From positions 1 through 5,127 of the forward strand of contig JAQGPE010000043.1 in assembly GCA_028293225.1 (NCBI GenBank): DNA of 5,127 nucleotides, given 5' to 3'. Shown piece by piece: positions 1-5,121 of the stretch. The translations under genes were made by a program, and so were the position numbers. Position 1 is the first letter of the stretch. Each line of letters starts with the position of its first letter. The DNA is from Akkermansiaceae bacterium (GTDB lineage Bacteria; Verrucomicrobiota; Verrucomicrobiia; Verrucomicrobiales; Akkermansiaceae). The notes beneath the pieces are model-generated. The model saw only the letters and a program-made list of their open reading frames with translations. It made no database searches and was not told where the DNA came from.

Positions 1-790
1 CCCAGGTCCTCTTCACCGGATCGATCTTCAGCAGCGACCCCGGCCCGTGCGGGGTCGGAAAGCCCGGCTCGCTCCCCGGCAGATACGCCGTGTCGCCGGT
101 CTTCAGCGGCACCGAGGTCGTCACCCACAGGAAGCCATCCTTCCTGACCAGGTTGAAACTAAACTCGTGGTAGTTGAAGGAGGCCGGCCACCCATGCGCC
201 ACCGCCTGGTAATCGTCCGCCACATCATCGCCATCCAGGTCGATCAGCTTGGTGACCTCCTGCTTCTGGGTCACGTGGATCACGCCATCGATCACCCGCA
301 GCCCCAGCGGCTCGCCCAGGCCGGAGGCGAAACGCTTCACCGTCACCGCGCCCGGCCCGTTCAGATTGCCCAGCAGATACACCGCGCCGGTCGCATCCCA
401 GGTGCTCACCGCCAGCCGTCCGTCCGGCAGGAAATCCAGCCCGCCGACCGCCGGCCGGAAGTTCGCCGGCCGGAAATTCACCAGGTCGAAGCTGGGATGC
501 ACGCCCTCCAGCGGCCGCCCATCACCCGGCCCGCCCGCGGTGCCGCCTTCGCCGTCCTGGTAGTGATACCCCTTCAGCCCCGGCGAGGTCACCTGCGTCA
601 GCCCTTCCTCGGTCTGCAGCACGCCACTCGGCACCGTGGTGAAATCCGTCGCCCCCGGCGGCTTCCACTCCAGCAGCAGCCGCGAGCCGCCCGCGTTCTG
701 ATAGAAATCGATGTAGTAGGGAAACGACCCCGGCAGCAGGTTCAGCGTGCCGGTGGCGGTCCCCAGCCCGTGCTTGTCGTCGTCGATCAC
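1..790 (-). CDS. Downstream open part: second half of PA14 and start of a beta-propeller (partial at window edge)
   Basis: In the same frame as the 851-1144 fragment, the sequence stays open to base 2. The first in-frame ATG or GTG codon after the stop is GTG at 788-790 (V119 of the full frame), which is where a restart could be proposed; it has no Shine-Dalgarno sequence and would lack both a signal peptide and half of the PA14 domain, so functional restart is unlikely. Visible content: the PA14 end (DFYQNAGGSRLLLEWKPPG), a linker with YHYQDGEGG, then GVHPSFDL and VGGLDFLPDGRLAVSTWDA, which is the first propeller blade typical of PVC/Bacteroidota PQQ-sugar-dehydrogenase-like proteins. Next come LGEPLGLRVIDGVIHVTQKQ, LIDLDGDDVADDYQ (repeated aspartates, possibly a metal site) and FNYHEFSFNLVRKDGFLWVT. 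The catalytic and any haem-binding CxxCH parts are not in the window. Confidence 0.45.
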   Translation of the reverse strand, partial: MIDDDKHGLGTATGTLNLLPGSFPYYIDFYQNAGGSRLLLEWKPPGATDFTTVPSGVLQTEEGLTQVTSPGLKGYHYQDGEGGTAGGPGDGRPLEGVHPSFDLVNFRPANFRPAVGGLDFLPDGRLAVSTWDATGAVYLLGNLNGPGAVTVKRFASGLGEPLGLRVIDGVIHVTQKQEVTKLIDLDGDDVADDYQAVAHGWPASFNYHEFSFNLVRKDGFLWVTTSVPLKTGDTAYLPGSEPGFPTPHGPGSLLKIDPVKRTW

Positions 791-850
791 CAGCGTCGCC
801 TCGTCGCCGATGAAAATCTTCGCGCCGTCGTCACTGGTCAGCCGGAACTC

Positions 851-1144
851 TTACGTCCCGCCGGTCTCGATCTTCAGCGCGCCCCAGGCATGACCGACAT
901 AGTAGTTCAGCAGCGGCGACTCATAGGTCGTGTGCCATTGCCCGCTGAAATCGATCGCCGCGAAATCGTCCGAAACATTCGGCGTCTGCCCATCCACCAG
1001 GATCGGCAGCTCACGCATCTCCTCGCCGGTTTCGTAGAGCCACACCGTCACCCCCGGCTTCATCGCCTTCACCTGCGCGCAAACCGGCAGGACGGACAGC
1101 AAGGTCAGCGCCCCGCAATAAATCGACAGTTTGGAAAAAATCAT
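851..1144 (-). CDS. N-terminal fragment (97 aa) of the PA14 protein, ending at the in-frame TAA
   Basis: This is the piece that would be made if the TAA at 851-853 is real and read as a stop. It holds the signal peptide (about residues 1-23, MIFSKLSIYCGALTLLSVLP core) and the first half of a PA14 domain, up to KIETGGT. It lacks the calcium/ligand-site strand TSDDG that follows the stop, so it would be an incomplete fold exported to the periplasm and probably degraded. No convincing Shine-Dalgarno sequence precedes ATG 1144; translation most likely depends on coupling through the ATGA overlap with the upstream gene. I regard it as part of a broken gene, not as an independent small protein. Confidence 0.6.
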   Translation of the reverse strand: MIFSKLSIYCGALTLLSVLPVCAQVKAMKPGVTVWLYETGEEMRELPILVDGQTPNVSDDFAAIDFSGQWHTTYESPLLNYYVGHAWGALKIETGGT

Positions 1145-2184
1145 GGCGTCCACAGGGTCTCGAGAGTCGCTTCCACGTTGGTGGTGAAATCGAGGAAGGT
1201 GTCGCCGCCCTCGCTCCGCAGCGCCGCGCCGCTCGCGCCCGCCGTCACGTTGTGATTCGCCCGGTAGCCGGTGCCATCCAGTTCCAGCGCCAGGCGGCTC
1301 CCCGCCGGCAGGCCCTGGACGCTGAACTTCCGCGCCAGCTTCGCGCCCGGCAGCGCTTCAGGAGATTCCTCCACCGCGATCCGCCCGCCGTCCGGCAGCA
1401 CCAGGTCGTAGCGGATCACGATCCCCGCGGTCTGGCCGATCAGCCGGTAGCCGCGCCAGTCCACCACCGGCGAAATCGTCTGCCCGTCCCGCACCAGGCT
1501 CCACGCCCGGTAGTCGCCGAACAGGGTCACATCGGCCAGCGTCGCCACGTCATTGGTGACGTTGCGGCGGAACCGCACCCGCACCGCGCTGCCGTTCACC
1601 GCCAGCAGTTTCTGGTGCCCGTCATCCCCCGGCGCGTCCATGGACATCCACTGCTGCGCGGTCCACGTCGCACCATTGTCGGTCGAGACATCCACCAGCA
1701 GCCGGTTGATTCCACCCGGCGTCTGGTAGGCCAGCACCACCCGGTCGTAGTGGGTCAGGTCCACCGCCGGCGAGGCCAGCACCGCATTGCCCCCGGTCAG
1801 GATCCACGCCGTGCCGCCGGGCGCCACCCCTGTCGCCGACCAGCCCGCGGGCAGGCTCGACTCGCTGGTCGCCGAAAGCAGGAACGCCTTCTCTAGTAGA
1901 TGATACGTCGTCCCCTGCGTCACCGAGTTGCGCTGGCCGAAATCGTAGACCTTGCCGCGGAAGGTCATGCCACCACTCCAGACCTTGTGCAGCGTGCCGT
2001 TGGCCGGGTTATACGCCGCCCACAGGTCCGGCCGCAGCGCCACCACCAGCATCCGCGGCTTGTTCTCCATCGCCAGCCGGAAGGCCCACGGGTCCCGCCC
2101 GCGCACCGGCGGATCGGCGGCAGGCGCGATCCCCCCGCACAGGCAGAAGAGGGCGGAAAAAACAGCAGGCAGCAGCGGACGCAT
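1141..2184 (-). CDS. Secreted protein with RDPW-type N-terminal module and an inserted adhesin-like beta domain
   Basis: A 347-residue protein with a signal peptide (about residues 1-22, cleavage near PAA-DPP). Residues 30-98 (RDPWAFRLAMENKPRML, LRPDLWAAYNPANGTLHKVWSGG) match a module I recall from secreted cytochrome c/dehydrogenase-like proteins of Bacteroidota and Verrucomicrobiota, and residues about 225-290 (VVDWRGYRLIG, IVIRYDLVLPDG, VEESPEAL, ARKFSV) look like its continuation. Between them, residues about 104-222 look like an inserted choice-of-anchor-J/cleaved-adhesin-like beta sandwich (LPAGW, VLASPAVDLTHYDRVVLAYQ, LLVDVSTDNGATW, VRVRFRRN). No catalytic residues are recognised. The two cysteines at 14 and 16 are in the signal peptide and do not form a lipobox. 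It lies 107 bp after the PEP-CTERM gene and overlaps the PA14 gene start by ATGA, so it likely acts with that protein, perhaps as a binding or structural partner. No clear Shine-Dalgarno precedes its ATG. Real gene: high confidence; role: unknown. Confidence 0.82.
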   Translation of the reverse strand: MRPLLPAVFSALFCLCGGIAPAADPPVRGRDPWAFRLAMENKPRMLVVALRPDLWAAYNPANGTLHKVWSGGMTFRGKVYDFGQRNSVTQGTTYHLLEKAFLLSATSESSLPAGWSATGVAPGGTAWILTGGNAVLASPAVDLTHYDRVVLAYQTPGGINRLLVDVSTDNGATWTAQQWMSMDAPGDDGHQKLLAVNGSAVRVRFRRNVTNDVATLADVTLFGDYRAWSLVRDGQTISPVVDWRGYRLIGQTAGIVIRYDLVLPDGGRIAVEESPEALPGAKLARKFSVQGLPAGSRLALELDGTGYRANHNVTAGASGAALRSEGGDTFLDFTTNVEATLETLWTP

Positions 2185-2202
2185 GAAAATCTTTGAAGTG
2201 AG

Positions 2203-2235
2203 AAAAAGAGGGCCGCCGGGTCGGAGCGCGGGCGG
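2203..2235 (-). terminator. Short GC stem followed by a T-run, 18 bases before the next gene
   Basis: On the minus strand CCGCC (2235-2231) and GGCGG (2217-2213) can form a 5-bp GC stem with a 13-base loop, followed after CCCTC by TTTTT (2207-2203). The loop is large and the stem short, so this is a weak candidate. If real, it would attenuate read-through from the PEP-CTERM gene into the gene starting at 2184. Confidence 0.22.
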
Positions 2236-2250
2236 ATGGGGAGATGACAG

Positions 2251-2285
2251 GGCCCACCTCCGGCCGGAATCGGACCGGGCGGGCC
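2251..2285 (-). terminator. Stem-loop just after the PEP-CTERM stop, possible weak terminator or processing signal
   Basis: Six bases after the PEP-CTERM stop codon, GGCCCGCC (2285-2278) can pair with GGTGGGCC (2258-2251) on the minus strand, with one G-U pair, and an inner TCCG/CGGA extends the structure after a small bulge. No run of U follows, so it is not a standard Rho-independent terminator; it may stabilise the PEP-CTERM message or partly uncouple it from the next gene. Confidence 0.3.
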
Positions 2286-2291
2286 TCGAAA

Positions 2292-3272
2292 TCAGCCGCC
2301 GCTGCGGGTGGTGCGACGACGGCGCCAGCCGCCCAGCATCGCCAAGCCACCCAGCAGCACCGCCGAGGGCTCCGGAATCACCGTCAGCGTCCCGGAGTTG
2401 TTGACGAATTTCCCGGGCGCCAGGGTGTCCAGCGCGGCAAAGTCATACGTACCCGGATTCAGCACCGTGCCGTTGACCGTCACCGCGCGGAAGCTCAGCG
2501 CGTTGTTGAGATTGAAGCTGAAGTTCGCCGAACCCGTCGCCAGGTTCAGCGCGGCCAGCGGCGCCGAGTTGGCGATGCTGAACAGCGCACTGGTCGGATT
2601 CCCCGGCAGCACCTTGCTGTTCGCCACCGTGGAAAGATACAGCGTCCCGGCAAAGGAATCGAAGTTCGAGTTCAGGTTCAGCGTCCCGTTCTTCACCTCG
2701 TTGCCGCTGCCGCCCACCGTCACATACAGGGTCGTGTCCACGGCTCCGGACAGGGCCGAATTGACCGTCCACGCGAAGGTCCCGGGCGCGTTCAGCAGCA
2801 GCGCCGTGTCGGTGCCGCTGGCGATCGTGATCGACCCGGCCAGAAAGGACCGGTTGCCGGAAGAGTTCGCCGCGCTGGCGATGTAGCCGCCCTGCGTGAG
2901 GAGGTTCACCGTGCTGGTCACGCCCGTGATGCTCTGCGCCTTGCTCAGCAGCCGCGTGCCCGCCGACAGCACCAGCCGGTCGCCGCCAAAGGTATTGTTC
3001 ACCCCCGCGTCCTGCGCGTCGCGCACTTCACCGGTGTAGTCGAAGGTCCGGCCATTCACGGTGAAGGCGTAGTTCGAGGCCCCGAAGCCGGTGCCGGTCT
3101 GGTAGTCGTTGCCGGCCTGCACGGTATTGCCACCCCAGTAGGTGGCCTGGTTCCACTGGTTGCCGGCGCCGAGATTGGCCGACTGGCTGATGGTGGCGGC
3201 CTGCGCGAAAGGCAGGCCCGCATAAACGCCGAGACCTGCGGCCGCGGCGAAGGGGAGGGTTTTGAACTTCAT
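2292..3272 (-). CDS. PEP-CTERM sorting domain-containing exported protein
   Basis: A 326-residue protein exported by Sec and then handled by an exosortase, which recognises the C-terminal tripartite signal. Residues 1-25 are a signal peptide (KFK, then a hydrophobic core ending AQA). Residues 299-303 are IPEPS, followed by a hydrophobic stretch 304-316 (AVLLGGLAMLGGW) and the basic cluster RRRR at 317-320. The body (26-297) has no cysteine and is rich in Asn, Ser, Thr and Gly with alternating beta-type strands (NGTLNLNSNFDSFAGTLYL, NLATGSANFSFNLNN), as in passenger-like surface or matrix proteins; no enzyme domain is seen. The ATG at 3272 is chosen because it starts the signal peptide; an upstream in-frame start at 3341 would add 23 charged, non-signal residues. 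An AAGGA lies about 11 bases upstream. It follows the sigma factor gene by 131 bp. The real function of the body is unknown. Confidence 0.9.
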   Translation of the reverse strand: MKFKTLPFAAAAGLGVYAGLPFAQAATISQSANLGAGNQWNQATYWGGNTVQAGNDYQTGTGFGASNYAFTVNGRTFDYTGEVRDAQDAGVNNTFGGDRLVLSAGTRLLSKAQSITGVTSTVNLLTQGGYIASAANSSGNRSFLAGSITIASGTDTALLLNAPGTFAWTVNSALSGAVDTTLYVTVGGSGNEVKNGTLNLNSNFDSFAGTLYLSTVANSKVLPGNPTSALFSIANSAPLAALNLATGSANFSFNLNNALSFRAVTVNGTVLNPGTYDFAALDTLAPGKFVNNSGTLTVIPEPSAVLLGGLAMLGGWRRRRTTRSGG

Positions 3273-3292
3273 CGGAGGGATGATCCTTGGGT

Positions 3293-3345
3293 TGTCGTGG
3301 GTTTCGGCCGGCGCGACACGCACGCCTTCCTCCCTGTCCACGACA
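3293..3345 (-). promoter_or_regulatory. Structured leader upstream of the PEP-CTERM gene (nested inverted repeats)
   Basis: On the minus strand TGTCGTGG (3345-3338) is exactly complementary to CCACGACA (3300-3293), an 8-bp stem closing a 37-base loop. Inside the loop a second hairpin (3326-3310) has GGCGTG pairing with CGCGCC through one G-U pair around a 5-base loop. The right arm ends 5 bases before the AAGGA that may serve as ribosome binding site of the PEP-CTERM gene, so folding could affect its translation. It could equally be the end of the sigma factor transcript, although no U-run follows. Pairing is seen directly; function is inferred. Confidence 0.35.
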
Positions 3346-3403
3346 TCCGCTCCCCGAATCCGCCAGGAATCTTCAAAATATTTTCAGCCCGCCCACGCGA
3401 CGC

Positions 3404-3937
3404 TCACAGCCGCGGCCGGATCTCCCGGTAAAGCCACGCCCGCGCATAACTCCACTGCCGCTCCACCGTCCGCTCCGGCAGCGCCATCTCATGCGCGATC
3501 TCCTGGTTCGACAGCCCGCCGAAAAACTTCAGCAACACCAGCCGCGCCCGCACCGGGTGGGTCGCGCTCATCCGCTCCAGCGCCTCGTCCAGCATCAGCG
3601 TCTTCTCGTCATCGCTGACCGCCTCGCCTTCCGCCTCCGACATCGCCACCCGCTCCTGGGTCCCCCAGCGCTTCAGCCGCGAGCGCTGCCGCGCCCGGTC
3701 GATCAGGATGTGCCGCATCGCCTCCACCGCCGCCGCACAGAAATGCGATGGCCCGCTCCACGATTTTTCGCCGCTGCTGGACAGCCGCAGCCACGCCTCA
3801 TGCACCAGCGCCGTCGGCTGCAGCGTCTGCCCCGGCCCCGAGGCCACCATTCGCGCCGCCGCCATCCGGCGCAACTGCCCATAGATCCCCGGCAGGAATT
3901 CCTCGGGCAGATTCGGAGATTCGAAGAGGGTGGACAT
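3404..3937 (-). CDS. ECF-type RNA polymerase sigma factor (Sigma70_ECF, TIGR02999-like)
   Basis: A 177-residue cytoplasmic sigma factor, normal length for the family. Region 2 spans about residues 12-90: the start LPGIYGQLRRMAAARM, then the very characteristic GQTLQPTALVHEAWLRL (36-51) and HFCAAAVEAMRHILIDRARQR (65-85), which in this family covers core-polymerase and -10 promoter contacts. A loose acidic linker (about 96-112) leads to region 4 (113-172), with ARLVLLKFFGGLSNQEIAHEM and the recognition helix LPERTVERQWSYARAWLYREI, which would read the -35 element. This subgroup is abundant in Planctomycetota and Verrucomicrobiota. No anti-sigma factor, FecR or kinase gene is adjacent in the window. 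It lies directly upstream of, and in line with, the PEP-CTERM gene, so co-expression or control of that gene is plausible but not shown. No Shine-Dalgarno precedes ATG 3937. Confidence 0.93.
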   Translation of the reverse strand: MSTLFESPNLPEEFLPGIYGQLRRMAAARMVASGPGQTLQPTALVHEAWLRLSSSGEKSWSGPSHFCAAAVEAMRHILIDRARQRSRLKRWGTQERVAMSEAEGEAVSDDEKTLMLDEALERMSATHPVRARLVLLKFFGGLSNQEIAHEMALPERTVERQWSYARAWLYREIRPRL

Positions 3938-3981
3938 AATTCGGAAGCGCTTGGGTCGCGACGAACAACGTAAATCAACAA

Positions 3982-4003
3982 GCCGGAAAATCGCTCATCC
4001 GGC
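3982..4003. promoter_or_regulatory. Inverted repeat upstream of the sigma factor gene
   Basis: GCCGGA and TCCGGC form perfect 6-base arms around a 10-base AT-richer spacer, 44-66 bases upstream of the sigma factor ATG. The position fits an operator for a dimeric regulator or a stem-loop in the 5' leader. In such GC-rich DNA a 6-bp repeat can occur by chance, so the role is only a suggestion. Confidence 0.25.
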
Positions 4004-4059
4004 GGACGGTCACCCTAACCTTGGGGAGTGCCGCCTCTCGATGTCACCCCCCTATTAAG

Positions 4060-4200
4060 TCAGCACCCCCGCCGGCGAAAGCCTCGAATTCATCTCCCGA
4101 ATAACGCTGCCCTCTCTTCCGTCCCGGAGGGACGACTCATCACAGCCCAGGGTGAAACCCTGGGGCCCCACCCGGCGCAGCCGCACGACGGACGCGACCC
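4060..4200. repeat. Palindromic dispersed-repeat-like (REP-like) element
   Basis: Within the intergenic region there are three close palindromes. GTCCC-gga-GGGAC is at 4121-4133. CCCAGGG-tgaaa-CCCTGGG is at 4146-4164, a perfect 7-bp stem with a 5-base loop. The self-complementary TGGGGCCCCA at 4161-4170 overlaps the second stem. The combination GTCCCGGAGGGAC followed by CCCAGGGTGAAACCCTGGGG, with the upstream stretch around CCTCGAATTCATCTCCCG, resembles from memory a short non-coding repeat that occurs many times in Verrucomicrobiota and Planctomycetota genomes and is often mis-annotated as small hypothetical proteins. The palindromes are seen directly; the multi-copy nature and the outer limits (about 4060-4200) are inference, as only one copy is in this window. 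Confidence 0.6.
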
Positions 4201-4359
4201 CACGGCCCTTCTCCCCACAAAATCCCGCCGCGTTCGCTCCCCGCAAACCTCCGCCTCTCCCTCCCCTTCAAAAGTTCCCCGCCGCAGACCACACTCCGAT
4301 GCCCACTGAAATCCCATCGCGTGTCCGGAAAACCTGCCCTATGAAAGCCGCATCCTCAC

Positions 4360-5091
4360 ATGACTCCGCTCCCCGCCCCGAGCCCCGGACGCAGAAAGTT
4401 CGTCCTCTACGCCTTCCTTTTCGTCGCCGTCATCCGCGGCTCACTTTACTTCAGCAAGGGTGATCCCAAATTTGCGGAGAAGCAGGCCATCGACCTCCAG
4501 CAGGCCCCTCTCACCCCGGCCAATCGCTCGCTGGAAAGAGTCGAAATCATTCAGCCGAAGTCCTACGAACTCAACGGACTCTTCGACCCGGACTCCGGCA
4601 TCGATCCCCAGTTGGTGAAAGACCTCGCCCTCCCCGCCGCCAAAGTCCCGGCGCTGAATGACCTCCTCCGCACCCTCTGGCCGCAGCAGTCCGCCCACCT
4701 CCAGTCCCGCTGGACCGCCGTCCCCGCAGAGTCCGCCGCAGACCGGACCACCTTCCTCGCCCCGGCCGACCCCGCCGCCGCGGACATCAGCCTTCAGGCC
4801 CTCACCGCCTCCCTCCGGGACATCCTCGGCGATGAATCCGCCCGCCGCCTGCTGCCCTACCTCAGCGCCCCCCGGACCTTCGGCAGCCTCGGAAAGAACG
4901 ACATCAAAGTCACCCTGATCCGCCTTCCCGACGTCCCCGGCGTCAATGCTCCCGGCGACACCCTGCGCATCAGCGGCAACATCAGCGACCCCATCACCCG
5001 CAAGATCATCGACAAATTCCGCCTCTCGGAGCCGCGGGCCGTCCGCGGCTGGCTCGGCTCCGCACTCGACTCCCTCACCCCGCCGCCCTGA
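4360..5091 (+). CDS. Hypothetical membrane-anchored protein, unrecognised
   Basis: A 243-residue protein I do not recognise. A proline-rich N-terminus with a basic patch (GRRKF, 10-14) precedes one hydrophobic segment (about 14-25, VLYAFLFVAVI) followed by RGSLYFSKGD, which fits an N-terminal signal anchor with the rest outside the membrane; no good signal-peptidase site is visible. The soluble part contains DPQLVKDLALPAAKVPALNDLLRTLW (about 82-107) and LTASLRDILGDESARRLLPYL (about 148-168), helical stretches of a style I have seen in verrucomicrobial hypothetical proteins, then IKVTLIRLPDVPG and DTLRISGNISDP, probably beta strands. There are no cysteines and no enzyme motif. The start ATG 4360 is the only one giving the membrane anchor; there is no clear Shine-Dalgarno. 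Coding on this strand is strongly C-rich, and the opposite-strand frame is a shadow. It is divergent from the sigma factor gene and the only plus-strand gene. Confidence 0.75.
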   Translation: MTPLPAPSPGRRKFVLYAFLFVAVIRGSLYFSKGDPKFAEKQAIDLQQAPLTPANRSLERVEIIQPKSYELNGLFDPDSGIDPQLVKDLALPAAKVPALNDLLRTLWPQQSAHLQSRWTAVPAESAADRTTFLAPADPAAADISLQALTASLRDILGDESARRLLPYLSAPRTFGSLGKNDIKVTLIRLPDVPGVNAPGDTLRISGNISDPITRKIIDKFRLSEPRAVRGWLGSALDSLTPPP

Positions 5092-5092
5092 T

Positions 5093-5121
5093 CGCCGCTT
5101 CCCGGCTTCCGGAAAGTGGCG
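5093..5121 (+). terminator. Stem-loop immediately after the membrane protein gene
   Basis: One base after the TGA stop, CGCCGCTTCC (5093-5102) can pair with GGAAAGTGGCG (5111-5121) through one G-U pair and one bulged A, leaving an 8-base loop. The window ends six bases later and no T-run is visible in them, so whether it terminates transcription cannot be judged. Confidence 0.3.

Larger units (their letters stand above)
1..1144 (-). pseudogene. Secreted PA14 / beta-propeller (sugar dehydrogenase-like) protein, interrupted by an in-frame TAA and cut off by the window edge
   Basis: The reading frame starts at ATG 1144 and, apart from one TAA at 851-853, is open to base 2, giving residues 1-97 and 99-381 of a longer protein. 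Residues 1-23 are a signal peptide (hydrophobic core, cleavage after VCA). Residues about 28-163 form a PA14 domain, a carbohydrate-binding type fold: VWLYETGEE, LPILVDGQTPN, then after the stop EFRLTSDDGAKIFI and LLLEWKPPG. The part after about residue 215 is a propeller of the kind found in PVC/Bacteroidota membrane-bound dehydrogenase-like proteins, which often end in a cytochrome c domain; that end lies outside the window. The stop replaces the tyrosine of the family's GTY(E/T)F strand and needs only one base change from TAC or TAT. The start overlaps the previous gene's stop by ATGA; a GTG three codons upstream (1153) is possible but less likely. Function as an oxidoreductase is inference. 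Confidence 0.8.
3938..4359. other. Divergent intergenic region between the sigma factor and the membrane protein gene
   Basis: This 422-bp stretch holds no credible gene. Both flanking genes read away from it, so it must contain or carry the promoters for both. The part next to the sigma gene (about 3938-3998) is the least GC-rich and includes the inverted repeat at 3982-4003. The middle carries the palindromic repeat element (about 4060-4200). The part from about 4200 to 4300 is strongly pyrimidine-rich on the plus strand (few G). I could not identify a convincing -35/-10 pair for either gene. Small open frames here (for example minus strand 4055-4246) are products of the repeat, not genes. 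Confidence 0.7.

Noticed and set aside
450..479. Near-perfect 15-bp tandem repeat encoding NFRPA-NFRPA
   Set aside because: Family members as I recall them have a similar pattern here (xRPxxFxPxVGG), so both units fit the normal alignment and a recent duplication is not needed.
851..853. Programmed stop-codon read-through or reassigned TAA
   Set aside because: The context (TAA then GAG) is not a known read-through signal, no recoding structure was seen, and the other genes here end normally; mutation or sequence error is simpler.
47..1255. A 402-codon open frame on the plus strand
   Set aside because: It is codon-aligned antisense to the PA14/propeller frame, has low-complexity Arg/Gln/His/Pro-rich composition and no domain; it stays open because TTA, CTA and TCA are rare in the GC-rich minus gene.
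3370..3386. AT-rich AAAATATTTT palindrome between the sigma factor and PEP-CTERM genes as an operator or promoter
   Set aside because: Only the 10-base AT core is symmetrical and no suitable -35/-10 pair could be placed around it.
2244..3431. A 395-codon open frame on the plus strand
   Set aside because: It is antisense to the PEP-CTERM gene, with Arg/Gln/Gly-rich shadow composition, and the minus frame has a signal peptide and sorting signal.
3287..3973. A 228-codon plus-strand frame and several 60-120 codon frames opposite the sigma factor
   Set aside because: The minus strand clearly encodes a full ECF-type sigma factor; the plus frames have no recognisable motifs.
4055..4246. A 63-codon minus-strand frame containing VGPQGFTLGCDESSLRDG
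   Set aside because: It is the translation of the palindromic repeat element, of a kind that is often mis-annotated as a hypothetical protein.
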